A stretch of DNA of 64,000 nucleotides from Roseiarcus sp963823165 (GTDB lineage Bacteria > Pseudomonadota > Alphaproteobacteria > Rhizobiales > Beijerinckiaceae). The stretch is taken from assembly GCA_963823165.1 (NCBI GenBank), contig CAWGKV010000014.1, forward strand, positions 62,001-126,000, read 5' to 3'. The notes under the pieces were generated by a model that saw only the letters and a list, made by a program, of their open reading frames with translations, made no database searches and had not been told where the DNA came from. This document shows positions 52,147-60,824 of the stretch, one piece after another (position 1 is the stretch's first letter; the number at the start of each line of letters is the position of its first letter). A program made the translations under genes and the position numbers.

Positions 52147-53160
52147 ATGGATAATGCTCAAAAACTGGGCACTTCGCCTTTCGTCGAGATCGGTCCCCAC
52201 CGGCTCGACGGCGCCGCCATGCTCGCTCCGATGTCGGGCGTCAGCGACTTGGCGATGCGGAGGATCGCGCGGCGCTTCGGCGCGGCGCTGGTCTTCTCCG
52301 AAATGGTGGCGGCCGAGTGCTATCTGGAAGGCGACGCGGAGGCGGCGATGCGCGCCGAGGGGGAGGGGATTTCGCCCCACGCCGTCCAACTCGTCGGCCG
52401 GGCGCCGCACGCGCTCGCCGAGACGGCGCGCCGGGTCGAGGCGGCGGGCGCAGCGATCATCGACGTCAACATGGGCTGCCCGGCGCGACGCGTCTCGGGC
52501 GCGCTCGCCGGGGCAGCGCTGATGCGCGACCTCGACGACGCCGAACGCGTCCTCTCCGCGGTCGTCGAGGCCGTATCCGTTCCGGTGACGGTTAAGATGC
52601 GCCTCGGCTGGGACGACACGTCGCGGAATGCGCCCGAGCTCGCCCGACGGGCGGAGCAGGCGGGCGTCCGGATGGCGACCATTCATGGGCGAACCCGGGA
52701 GCAATTTTACGCCGGGCGGGCCGACTGGAAAGCTGCACGCGCGGTGGTCGAAGCCGTAGCCATGCCGGTCGTTGTCAACGGCGACTGCTCAGGCCTCGAG
52801 GACGCGCGCGCTATGCTCGCCCAGTCGGGCGCATGCGGCGTTATGATCGGCCGGGCCGCCCTCGGCGCGCCGTGGCTCGTCGGGGCAATCTCCCGCGGGC
52901 TGAGGGACGGCGGCCCGCATCGATTGCCCTCGCCGAAGGAAAGGCGCAATGCAGCGCTCGAACATCTCGACTGGCTGGTAGGCAAGCTCGGCACGCGCGC
53001 CGGCCTGCGGCACGCGCGGAAGCATCTTTCCGCTTACGCCGAAGGGGCCGGAGCGCCTGCAGCGCTTCGACGCGAGCTCGTGACCACCGACGATTCCGCC
53101 AGCGCCCGGCGCCTGCTCGATCGTGCGTTCGACGAGGCTCCGCTGGAGTCCGCGGCATGA
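52147..53160 (+). CDS. dusB: tRNA-dihydrouridine synthase (DusB type)
   Basis: A 337-residue flavoenzyme that reduces uridines in the D-loop of tRNA. The TIM barrel is evident: GAAMLAPMSGVSDLAMRRIA, the catalytic Cys in IDVNMGCPARRVSGAL, VTVKMRLGWDD, MATIHGRTREQFYAGRADW and MPVVVNGDCSGLEDARAML. It heads the Ntr block, as in most alphaproteobacteria, and its stop overlaps the ntrB start (ATGA at 53157). Upstream lies the IS200/IS605 remnant, so the original promoter region may have been changed. Confidence 0.95.
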   Translation: MDNAQKLGTSPFVEIGPHRLDGAAMLAPMSGVSDLAMRRIARRFGAALVFSEMVAAECYLEGDAEAAMRAEGEGISPHAVQLVGRAPHALAETARRVEAAGAAIIDVNMGCPARRVSGALAGAALMRDLDDAERVLSAVVEAVSVPVTVKMRLGWDDTSRNAPELARRAEQAGVRMATIHGRTREQFYAGRADWKAARAVVEAVAMPVVVNGDCSGLEDARAMLAQSGACGVMIGRAALGAPWLVGAISRGLRDGGPHRLPSPKERRNAALEHLDWLVGKLGTRAGLRHARKHLSAYAEGAGAPAALRRELVTTDDSASARRLLDRAFDEAPLESAA

Positions 53161-54269
53161 CCGCTCCCTTCAACAAGGAGCGGGCGGACCCGGCCAAGGT
53201 CTTGAATGCCCTCGCTCAGCCCCTGATCACGGTCGAGGGGCAGGGGATGGTGATCGACGCCAATGTCGCAGCGGAAACCTTCTTTGCGATGGGGCGGGGC
53301 GTTCTCCTCCGTTCGCGGCTGACCGACCTGCTGCCGTTCGGTTCGCCGGTGCTGGCGCTCGTCGACGAGGCGGCGACCAATCACGCGACCGTCGCCGGTT
53401 ACAAGATCGACATTTCCACCCCCAGGACGGGCAACCGTGGCCCTGTTGATGTTTTCATCGCTCCGCTGCCGCAGCCCAGCGGCGCCGTCGCAGTAATGCT
53501 GCAAGAAAGGGCAATCGCCGAAAAAATAGACAGGCAGCTGACCCATCGGAGTGCGGCTCGCTCGATTACTGCGCTCGGGCTCATGCTGGCGCACGAGATC
53601 AAGAACCCCCTGTCCGGCATCCGAGGGGCGGCTCAATTGCTGGAGGCGAGCGCATCCGACGAGGACCGCGCGCTCACGCGCCTGATCTGCGAGGAGACGG
53701 ACCGGATCGTCAAACTCGTGGACCGGATGCAGTCCTTCGCGGATTCGACGCCATCGCAGTGGGAAAGCCTCAACATTCATGCGGTGCTCGACCATGTCAA
53801 GCGGCTCGCCCAGGCCGGCTTCGCGCGGCGCGTACGCTTCACGGAGATCTACGATCCCTCGCTCCCGCACGTCCTGGGCTCCCGCGACCAGCTTATCCAG
53901 GTGTTCTTGAATCTCGTCAAGAACGCCGCCGAAGCCATTGGGGAAGACGCCATTGATGGAGAAATCACGCTGACCACCGCCTATCGTCCGGGCGTGCGGT
54001 TGCGGACCGCGCCGAGCACCGAGCGGGTCTCCCTGCCGCTCGAAATCTGCGTGCGGGACAACGGTCCTGGCATAGCGCCAGAGATCGCCGGAAACCTGTT
54101 CGACCCGTTCGTCACGACCAAGGGCAAGGGCTCTGGTCTGGGTCTTGCACTGGTCGCAAAGCTGGTCGGCGACCACGGTGGCACGATCGAATGCGAGTTG
54201 CATCCGCGCAGGACGGTCTTTCGCGTCCTGATGCCGCTGGAGTCGCCGCGCGCCTCCGCGCCGAAGTGA
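53157..54269 (+). CDS. ntrB: Nitrogen-regulation sensor kinase NtrB
   Basis: A 370-residue cytoplasmic histidine kinase/phosphatase that controls NtrC in response to nitrogen status through PII. It has an N-terminal PAS domain (VLNALAQPLITVEGQGMVID), the phosphoacceptor region GLMLAHEIKNPLSGIRGAAQ and the ATPase boxes (FLNLVKNAAEAIG; VRDNGPGIAPEIAGNLFDPF; GSGLGLALVAKL). It overlaps dusB by four bases; ntrC follows after 37 bases. Confidence 0.95.
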   Translation: MTAPFNKERADPAKVLNALAQPLITVEGQGMVIDANVAAETFFAMGRGVLLRSRLTDLLPFGSPVLALVDEAATNHATVAGYKIDISTPRTGNRGPVDVFIAPLPQPSGAVAVMLQERAIAEKIDRQLTHRSAARSITALGLMLAHEIKNPLSGIRGAAQLLEASASDEDRALTRLICEETDRIVKLVDRMQSFADSTPSQWESLNIHAVLDHVKRLAQAGFARRVRFTEIYDPSLPHVLGSRDQLIQVFLNLVKNAAEAIGEDAIDGEITLTTAYRPGVRLRTAPSTERVSLPLEICVRDNGPGIAPEIAGNLFDPFVTTKGKGSGLGLALVAKLVGDHGGTIECELHPRRTVFRVLMPLESPRASAPK

Positions 54270-54306
54270 GCGGTTCGCGGCGGGTCGGGGCGGAGGAGCA
54301 GGCCTG

Positions 54307-55794
54307 ATGCCTTCAGGGCAGATTCTGGTTGCGGACGACGACGCGGGCATTCGCACGGTTCTGAATCAGGCGCTGACCCGCGCCGGATACGAAGTGCGCG
54401 CGACAGGGACGGTGGCGGGCCTGTGGCGATGGGTGGCGGCGGGCGAGGGCGACCTGGTGATCACCGACGTCGTGATGCCCGACGACAACGCGTTTGATCT
54501 TCTGCCGCGCATCAAGCGGATGCGCCCGGATCTGCCCATCATCGTCATGAGTGCGCAAAACACATTCATGACCGCGATCAAGGCGTCCGAGCGCGGCGCG
54601 TATGAATATCTCCCCAAGCCCTTCGATTTGCGCGAACTGGTCGCGATCGTTGGGCGGGCGCTCGCCGAGCCCAGACGCCGCCGCGACGAGCCGGGCGACG
54701 ACGCGCCGCCCGAGGTGATGCCGATCGTCGGCCGCTCGCCGGCCATGCAGGACATTTTCCGGGTGCTGGCGCGCCTGATGCAGACCGACCTAACCGTCAT
54801 GATTTCCGGCGAGTCCGGCACCGGCAAGGAACTGGTCGCGCGTGCGCTGCACGATTACGGCAAGCGCAAGGGCGGTCCGTTCGTCGCGATCAACATGGCC
54901 GCCATTCCGCGCGACCTGATCGAAAGCGAATTGTTCGGCCACGAGAAGGGAGCCTTCACCGGCGCCGCTGCCCGTTCCGTCGGGCGCTTCGAGCAGGCCG
55001 AGGGGGGAACCCTCTTTCTCGATGAGATCGGCGACATGCCGATGGAGGCTCAGACCAGGCTTCTGCGGGTCCTGCAGCAGGGCGAATATACGACGGTCGG
55101 CGGCCGCACGCCGATCAAGACCAACGTGCGCATCGTCGCGGCGACGAACAAAGACCTGCGTTTCGCCATTCAGCAGGGCGCGTTCCGCGAGGACTTGTTC
55201 TTCCGGCTCAACGTGGTGCCGATCCGTCTTCCGCCGTTACGCGAGCGCCCCGAGGACGTTCCCGACCTAGTGCGCTCCTTCTTTCAGCGCGGGGCCGCCG
55301 AAGGCCTGCCGATGAAGTCGATCGAGCCAGCGGCGATGGAGCGTATGCGCCGTTACGCCTGGCCGGGGAACGTTCGCGAATTGGAGAACCTCACTCGCCG
55401 CCTCGCTGCGCTCTATCCTCAGGAGGTCATTGGCGAGGCGCTGATCGAAGCGGAACTGAACGGCGGGCGGTCGCCTTCGTCCGGGCTCGGCCCGTTGGCC
55501 GAGGAGGTCAGGGAGCGCCCCCAACCGCCAAGCGCCCATTCCGGCGGAGACGGGTTCGATGGGGCCGTCGAGCGCGCGGTCGCGGATCTCTTCCGGTCCT
55601 TCGGCGGCGCCACACCGCCTGTCGGTCTCTATCATCGAATTCTGCGCGATCTCGAAGCGCCGCTGATCGCCGCGACCTTGGCGCTCACACGCGGCAACCA
55701 GATCAAGGCGGCCGAGATCCTCGGCCTCAATCGCAACACCCTGCGCAAGAAGATCCGCGACCTTAATCTGCGGGATATGCCGAACTTCCGTTAG
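54307..55794 (+). CDS. ntrC: Nitrogen-regulation transcription activator NtrC
   Basis: A 495-residue sigma54-dependent activator. It has a receiver domain with the phosphorylated Asp in DLVITDVVMPDDNAFD, then an AAA+ domain with Walker A ISGESGTGKELVARAL, the sigma54-contact loop EKGAFTGAAARSVGRF and LFLDEIGDMPMEAQTRL. The end is a Fis-type helix-turn-helix (KAAEILGLNRNTLRKKIRDL). The full GAFTGA motif contrasts with the paralogue NtrX downstream. It activates nitrogen-assimilation genes such as glnA. Confidence 0.96.
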   Translation: MPSGQILVADDDAGIRTVLNQALTRAGYEVRATGTVAGLWRWVAAGEGDLVITDVVMPDDNAFDLLPRIKRMRPDLPIIVMSAQNTFMTAIKASERGAYEYLPKPFDLRELVAIVGRALAEPRRRRDEPGDDAPPEVMPIVGRSPAMQDIFRVLARLMQTDLTVMISGESGTGKELVARALHDYGKRKGGPFVAINMAAIPRDLIESELFGHEKGAFTGAAARSVGRFEQAEGGTLFLDEIGDMPMEAQTRLLRVLQQGEYTTVGGRTPIKTNVRIVAATNKDLRFAIQQGAFREDLFFRLNVVPIRLPPLRERPEDVPDLVRSFFQRGAAEGLPMKSIEPAAMERMRRYAWPGNVRELENLTRRLAALYPQEVIGEALIEAELNGGRSPSSGLGPLAEEVRERPQPPSAHSGGDGFDGAVERAVADLFRSFGGATPPVGLYHRILRDLEAPLIAATLALTRGNQIKAAEILGLNRNTLRKKIRDLNLRDMPNFR

Positions 55795-55848
55795 CAGCGC
55801 CGCCAAATTGTCGTAATTAAGCAACATTGTTGCACGATTGCCACGGGG

Positions 55849-58125
55849 TTGGCAGGCCGTGATTCTGCGGCAGGCGGGTTCGGGAAATTGACAGGCACGA
55901 CGACGAGCGCGGTTGGGAGCCGAGCGACGCCATTCGACGACAGCGGGCCTACCGCGCGCTTCGGTCCGATCGCCGTCGGAGCGGCCTTCGTGCTGGCGCT
56001 GGCGACGTTTCTGGTCTTCGCCGGCTTTACCCCGATCCTGCCCACGGCGACGGTCGTCTCCACCTTGCTGATCGGCGACGGCCTCGTTGTCATCACGCTG
56101 ATCGTGCTCATCGGCATCGAACTCGCCCGCCTGAGGGCGGCGAGGAAGGCGGCGCGCGCCGGCGCTCGTCTCCACAGCCGGTTCGTCGCTCTGTTCTCCC
56201 TCGTCGCCGCGATCCCGGCGATCGTCACGGCCGTCGTCGCCACCGTCTCGGTCGAGTGGGCGATCAACCCACGCTTCATGAGCGATGTCGCCGCCTTCAT
56301 CAACGAGTCCAATCAGGCGACACAGCTCTATCGCGAGTCGCAGTGCAGGGCGCTGCTGCGGGATGTGGATCTGACGGCGGGAGACATCGCCCGCAGCGCC
56401 ATGTTGCTTCGCTCCGAGCCCGCGCAGTTCAAGGAGTACTTCAGCTCGCGCTCGAAAACCCTCGGATTCGCCGCCGCGGCGTTGATGAAGGGAGACGGGA
56501 CGACGGTCGAGATCGCGGCCGGTTCGAATGACAAGCTGATCGCCAAACCGGATCCGTCGGACTTCCAGGACGCGGTCAGCGGAGAGGCTCTCTGCGGCTT
56601 TCTCGGAGTCGGCAACATTTTTGTCGGCATTCGGCCGATCCCCGGGGCCGACGGTCAATTCCTCTACGCGGCGCGGGGAATCGACCCGCTGGCGGCGAAG
56701 GTCGCGGACGACGCCGCGAGCGTGTCCCGTATGTGGGAGCGCTTCGAGGCCCACAGGCGCAGCCTCGAACTGGGCTTCGCCACCGTGTTCGTGATGCTTG
56801 CGCTGACGATGCTTTTTTCGGCGATCTGGCTGGGGCTCGCCTGGGCCAATCGGCTCGTCGGCCCGATCCGCCGGCTGATCCGCGCGACCGACGAGGTGGC
56901 CTCCGGCAATCTCCACGTTCAGGTACCCACACGCGCGTCCGACGGCGACCTTGGCCACCTCGGTCAGACCTTCAACAAGATGACGTCCGAACTCCTGCGT
57001 CAGCAGAGCGGCTTGATCGAAGCCAATGCCTTGAACGACGAGCGGCGCGCCTTCATCGAGGCCGTCCTCTCTGGTGTCCCTGCCGGCGTTCTCGGGGTCG
57101 ACAGCGACGGCGCGATCACCATCTCGAACGCCGCCGCGGAGCGGCTGGTCGGTGGGGAACGCGGCCTCATCGGCCTGCCGCTGGCGTCCGTCCATCACGC
57201 GATCGCGCTCGTGTGGGAACAGGCAAGATCGCTTCGCCTGCGCCTCCATCAGGGACAGGCGACTATCCTGAGGGAAGGCCGCGAACGCATTCTCAACGTC
57301 AGGGTCACCGGCAATCCCGAACGCGACCGCGCCAGCGTCATCACTCTCGATGACATCAGCGATCTCGTCACCGCGCAACGCACCGCCGCATGGGCCGACG
57401 TCGCTCGCCGCATCGCCCACGAGATCAAGAATCCACTCACTCCCATCCAGCTCTCGGCGGAAAGGCTCAAGCGCCGCTACGGCCGGCACATCGCCGAGGG
57501 CAAGGACGTCTTCGACCAGTGCACCGACACGATCATCCGCCAGGTCGACGACATCAAGCGCATGGTAGACGAGTTCTCTTCGTTCGCGCGGATGCCCAAG
57601 GCGCGGCCGTCGCACGACGACCTGACCGACTGCGTGCGCCAGGCGCTCTTCCTCATGCGCGTCGGCCGCCCGGACATCGACGTCGAAGAGCGGCTGCCCG
57701 AGACCGCCGTGTTCAGCGATTTTGACCGCCGCCTCATCTCGCAGGCTCTGACCAACGTGTTGAAGAACGCCGCCGAAGGGATCGACGCGCTTGGAGAGCT
57801 GCACGAGAAGGGTAAAGTGCTGGTGTCGATGGAGGCCGATGCTTCCGGCTTTATCGAGATCGTCGTCAGCGACAACGGCAAGGGCTTCCCGACCGAAGAC
57901 CGACGACGTCTAACAGAGCCTTACGTGACGACGCGGGCGGAGGGCACAGGGCTCGGACTGCCAATCGTCGTCAAGATCTTCGAGGACCACGGGGGCGGAG
58001 TGGACCTGCTCGACGGCATCGTACGTCCCGACGGCGGACGCGGGGCGATGGTGCTGATGAAAATCCCTGCGGTGCGGACTGGGCAGGCAGTCGAGACCGC
58101 GGAAGCGAAAATGGGATCGTCCTGA
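55849..58125 (+). CDS. ntrY: Sensor kinase NtrY
   Basis: A 758-residue transmembrane histidine kinase, partner of NtrX. Membrane segments are FGPIAVGAAFVLALATFLVF, VVSTLLIGDGLVVITLIVLI and TVFVMLALTMLFSAIWLGLA, with a periplasmic part between. HAMP, PAS (GVPAGVLGVDSDGAI), HisKA (DVARRIAHEIKNPLTPIQLS) and ATPase domains follow. No ATG or GTG fits the N-terminus; TTG at 55849 or 55888 must be used. It overlaps ntrX by one base (TGATG). It may report redox or nitrogen status. Confidence 0.93.
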   Translation: MAGRDSAAGGFGKLTGTTTSAVGSRATPFDDSGPTARFGPIAVGAAFVLALATFLVFAGFTPILPTATVVSTLLIGDGLVVITLIVLIGIELARLRAARKAARAGARLHSRFVALFSLVAAIPAIVTAVVATVSVEWAINPRFMSDVAAFINESNQATQLYRESQCRALLRDVDLTAGDIARSAMLLRSEPAQFKEYFSSRSKTLGFAAAALMKGDGTTVEIAAGSNDKLIAKPDPSDFQDAVSGEALCGFLGVGNIFVGIRPIPGADGQFLYAARGIDPLAAKVADDAASVSRMWERFEAHRRSLELGFATVFVMLALTMLFSAIWLGLAWANRLVGPIRRLIRATDEVASGNLHVQVPTRASDGDLGHLGQTFNKMTSELLRQQSGLIEANALNDERRAFIEAVLSGVPAGVLGVDSDGAITISNAAAERLVGGERGLIGLPLASVHHAIALVWEQARSLRLRLHQGQATILREGRERILNVRVTGNPERDRASVITLDDISDLVTAQRTAAWADVARRIAHEIKNPLTPIQLSAERLKRRYGRHIAEGKDVFDQCTDTIIRQVDDIKRMVDEFSSFARMPKARPSHDDLTDCVRQALFLMRVGRPDIDVEERLPETAVFSDFDRRLISQALTNVLKNAAEGIDALGELHEKGKVLVSMEADASGFIEIVVSDNGKGFPTEDRRRLTEPYVTTRAEGTGLGLPIVVKIFEDHGGGVDLLDGIVRPDGGRGAMVLMKIPAVRTGQAVETAEAKMGSS

Positions 58126-59492
58126 TGACTGCTGACATTCTGATCGTCGATGACGAAGAAGACATCCGCGAACTCGTCGCCGGCATTCTCGAGGACGAAG
58201 GCCATGGCGCCCGCACGGCGTGCAATTCGGAGGAGGCGCTCGCCGCGATCGAAGCGCGCCGTCCGCAACTCATCCTGCTCGATATCTGGCTTCAGGGCTC
58301 GAAGCTGGACGGACTGCAACTCCTCGAGGCGATCAAGAAACAGAACCCGACCGTGCCGGTGGTTATGATTTCAGGGCATGGCAACATCGAGACGGCGGTG
58401 ACGGCGATCAAGCTCGGCGCCTACGACTTCATCGAAAAGCCGTTCAAGGCGGACCGCCTGATCCTCATCGCGGAACGGGCGCTCGAAACGTCGCGCCTAA
58501 AGCGGGAAGTCAATGATCTCAAGATCCGCAGCGGCGCGATCACCAAGATGGTCGGCTCGTCGGCGGCGGTGGTCAATCTGAGGCGGATCATCGAAAAGCT
58601 TGGGCCTGCCAACTCTCGGGTGCTCATCTCCGGCGGGGCCGGGTCGGGCAAGGAGCTCGCCGCCAGGCTGATTCACGATCACTCGAGCCGGGCGCAAGGG
58701 CCGTTTGTGGTCATCAACGCGCCCGCGATGTCGCCGGAGGGCATGGAAGCCGAGTTGTTTGGCGTCGAGGCGGCGCCGGATCGGCCGCGCCGGATCGGCG
58801 CCCTCGAAGAGGCGCACGGCGGCACCCTTTATCTTGACGAAGTCGCGGACATGCCGCGCGAAACGCAGGCGAAAATCCTGCGCGTTCTGGTTGACCAGAA
58901 CTTCCAGCGGGTCGGCGGCGCCTCCCGCGTTCATGTCGACGTTCGCATCATTTCCTCGACCAGCCGGGACCTCGCCGAGGCGATCACAGAAGGGCGGTTT
59001 CGCGAGGACCTGTTTCATCGGCTGTCGGTGGTGCCGATTCGGGTTCCCTCGCTCGCCGAGCGGCGCGAGGACATTCCTGAGCTGGTCCAGTATTTCCTTG
59101 AGATGACCGCCGCCAGCATGGGCGTAGCGCCTCGCCGCGTGGGCGCCGACGCGATGGCGGTTCTGCAGTCGCACGACTGGCCGGGAAACATCCGGCAGCT
59201 GCGCAACAACGTGGAGCGGCTCATGATCCTGGCGCTCGGCGACCCGAACGCCGAAATCTCGGCCTCGATGCTGCCGGCGGAGGTCGGCGCACTGGTCCCG
59301 ATCGTGCCGAGCGGCATCGGCGGCGAGAAACTGTTGAGCCTGCCGCTGCGCGAGGCGCGCGAAGCCTTCGAGCGCGATTATCTCATCGCCCAGATCAGCC
59401 GGTTCGGCGGCAACATCTCGCGTACCGCCGAGTTCATCGGGATGGAGCGGTCGGCGCTCCATCGCAAGCTCAAATCCCTCGGCGTGGAGTGA
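58125..59492 (+). CDS. ntrX: Response regulator NtrX
   Basis: A 455-residue NtrC-family regulator, partner of NtrY. The receiver is DILIVDDEEDIRELVAGILE with the phosphorylated Asp in LILLDIWLQG. The AAA+ domain has ISGGAGSGKELAARLIHDHS as Walker A. The sigma54-contact loop is degenerate: NtrC's GAFTGA is replaced around FGVEAAPDRPRRIGALEEAH, as in other alphaproteobacterial NtrX proteins that act without sigma54. The C-terminal helix-turn-helix is RTAEFIGMERSALHRKLKSL. Its start overlaps the ntrY stop. Confidence 0.95.
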   Translation: MTADILIVDDEEDIRELVAGILEDEGHGARTACNSEEALAAIEARRPQLILLDIWLQGSKLDGLQLLEAIKKQNPTVPVVMISGHGNIETAVTAIKLGAYDFIEKPFKADRLILIAERALETSRLKREVNDLKIRSGAITKMVGSSAAVVNLRRIIEKLGPANSRVLISGGAGSGKELAARLIHDHSSRAQGPFVVINAPAMSPEGMEAELFGVEAAPDRPRRIGALEEAHGGTLYLDEVADMPRETQAKILRVLVDQNFQRVGGASRVHVDVRIISSTSRDLAEAITEGRFREDLFHRLSVVPIRVPSLAERREDIPELVQYFLEMTAASMGVAPRRVGADAMAVLQSHDWPGNIRQLRNNVERLMILALGDPNAEISASMLPAEVGALVPIVPSGIGGEKLLSLPLREAREAFERDYLIAQISRFGGNISRTAEFIGMERSALHRKLKSLGVE

Positions 59493-59564
59493 GTTTCGGA
59501 GAGCGCCTTCTCGCCCAATCCGGGCGGCTGGATGCGCCCCTCCGGGCATTTTGGGAACCACGCC

Positions 59565-60434
59565 GTGTCGCGCATCGCATATGTCAACGGACGGTATGTT
59601 CCGCTCGCCAAGGGCGCGGTTTCGATCGAGGATCGCGCCTTCACCTTCGGCGACGGCGTCTACGAGGTCTGCGAGGTCAGCAGTGGCGCGCTGATCGAGG
59701 AGGCGCGCCATCTCGCTCGCCTTGCACGTTCACTTTCGGCGCTCAGCATCGCCTGGCCGATTGGGGAAAAGGCGCTGCGGCTCGTCATGCGCGAGGTCAT
59801 TCGACTGAACCGCGTGCGCGATGGCGTCGTTTATCTGCAGGTCAGCCGCGGCGTAGCCCGGCGCGATCACGGCTTCCCGCCAGCTGGCACGAAGCCGGGG
59901 CTTGTCGTCGTCGCCCGCGCGGGAGACCCGACAGTCGGCGAGGCGAGAGCCGCGGGCGGGATAGCGGTGATCACGCTGCCTGACCAGCGGTGGGCCCGCC
60001 CGGACATCAAGTCGCTGCAATTGTTGCCGAATGTGCTGGCGAAGCAGGCGGCGCGAGAGGCCGGCGCGTTCGAGGCCTGGTTCGTCGACCGGGCTGGATT
60101 CGTCACCGAAGGGGCTTCCACCAATGCCTGGATCGTAACGTCGGACGGCGCGCTAATCACCCGTCAGGCGAACGAATCGATTCTGCATGGCGTCACCCGC
60201 GCGGCCCTGATCGACATTGCGGTCAGGCTCGGCCTTCGCCTCGAGGAGCGGCCGTTCACCACGGTTGAGGCGAGACGGGCCCGCGAGGCGTTCGTTTCCA
60301 GCGCCACCATGATCGCCATGCCCGTCGTCTCGATAGACGGCCAGGCGATCGGGGACGGACGGCCGGGAACGGCGGCTCCGGCGCTCCGGCGGGCTTTCCG
60401 GGCGTATTCGGCAAGGTCGCCGAAAACGCTCTGA
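59565..60434 (+). CDS. D-amino-acid aminotransferase family protein
   Basis: A 289-residue class IV PLP-dependent transaminase. The start is placed at GTG 59565 (VSRIAYVNGRYVPLAKGAVS), which matches the family N-terminus; ATG 59532 would add 11 residues. Landmarks are IEDRAFTFGDGVYEVCEV, the PLP lysine in RPDIKSLQLLPNVLAKQAA, and the cofactor-binding FVTEGASTNAWIV. D-alanine/alpha-ketoglutarate exchange is the usual reaction. A dat-type gene in this position between ntrX and hfq is common in alphaproteobacteria. Confidence 0.9.
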   Translation: MSRIAYVNGRYVPLAKGAVSIEDRAFTFGDGVYEVCEVSSGALIEEARHLARLARSLSALSIAWPIGEKALRLVMREVIRLNRVRDGVVYLQVSRGVARRDHGFPPAGTKPGLVVVARAGDPTVGEARAAGGIAVITLPDQRWARPDIKSLQLLPNVLAKQAAREAGAFEAWFVDRAGFVTEGASTNAWIVTSDGALITRQANESILHGVTRAALIDIAVRLGLRLEERPFTTVEARRAREAFVSSATMIAMPVVSIDGQAIGDGRPGTAAPALRRAFRAYSARSPKTL

Positions 60435-60569
60435 TACTCGTTACTTCGGCCCGTCGCGTACCCGCGGCGCAAATATTGTGGTATAAGCTCCGGGCTGGCG
60501 TGTCAGAAAGGCGCGCATGAGGTTTGAAAAAGACGGTCGGCAACGGCCCAAACATACGGAAAAAAACTC

Positions 60570-60824
60570 ATGGCATCCGAGAAGGCGCAAAACCTCCAGG
60601 ACACGTTTTTAAATCACGTACGCAAGTCGAAAACTTCAGTCACCATCTTTCTCGTGAATGGCGTCAAACTGCAGGGGTTCGTCACCTGGTTCGACAACTT
60701 CTGCGTGTTGCTGAGGCGCGACGGGCACTCGCAACTCGTCTATAAGCATGCGATCTCGACCATCATGCCGGCGACCCCAATCACCATGTTCGAGGCGGTG
60801 GAGGAGGCGTCCGACGCCCACTGA
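60570..60824 (+). CDS. hfq: RNA chaperone Hfq
   Basis: An 84-residue hexameric Sm-like protein that pairs small RNAs with mRNAs. It has Sm1 (SVTIFLVNGVKLQGFVTWFD) and Sm2 (YKHAISTIMPA), with the proximal-face residues of KHAIST. The start MASEKAQNLQDTFLNHVRKS is the standard alphaproteobacterial N-terminus. The C-terminal tail is short. The downstream hflX frame is open back into this gene. A TATAAG at about 60482-60487 may mark its own promoter. Confidence 0.97.
   Translation: MASEKAQNLQDTFLNHVRKSKTSVTIFLVNGVKLQGFVTWFDNFCVLLRRDGHSQLVYKHAISTIMPATPITMFEAVEEASDAH

Noticed and set aside
58125..59492. NtrX as a damaged regulator because it lacks GAFTGA
   Set aside because: Loss of this motif is a known property of alphaproteobacterial NtrX proteins, not a lesion.
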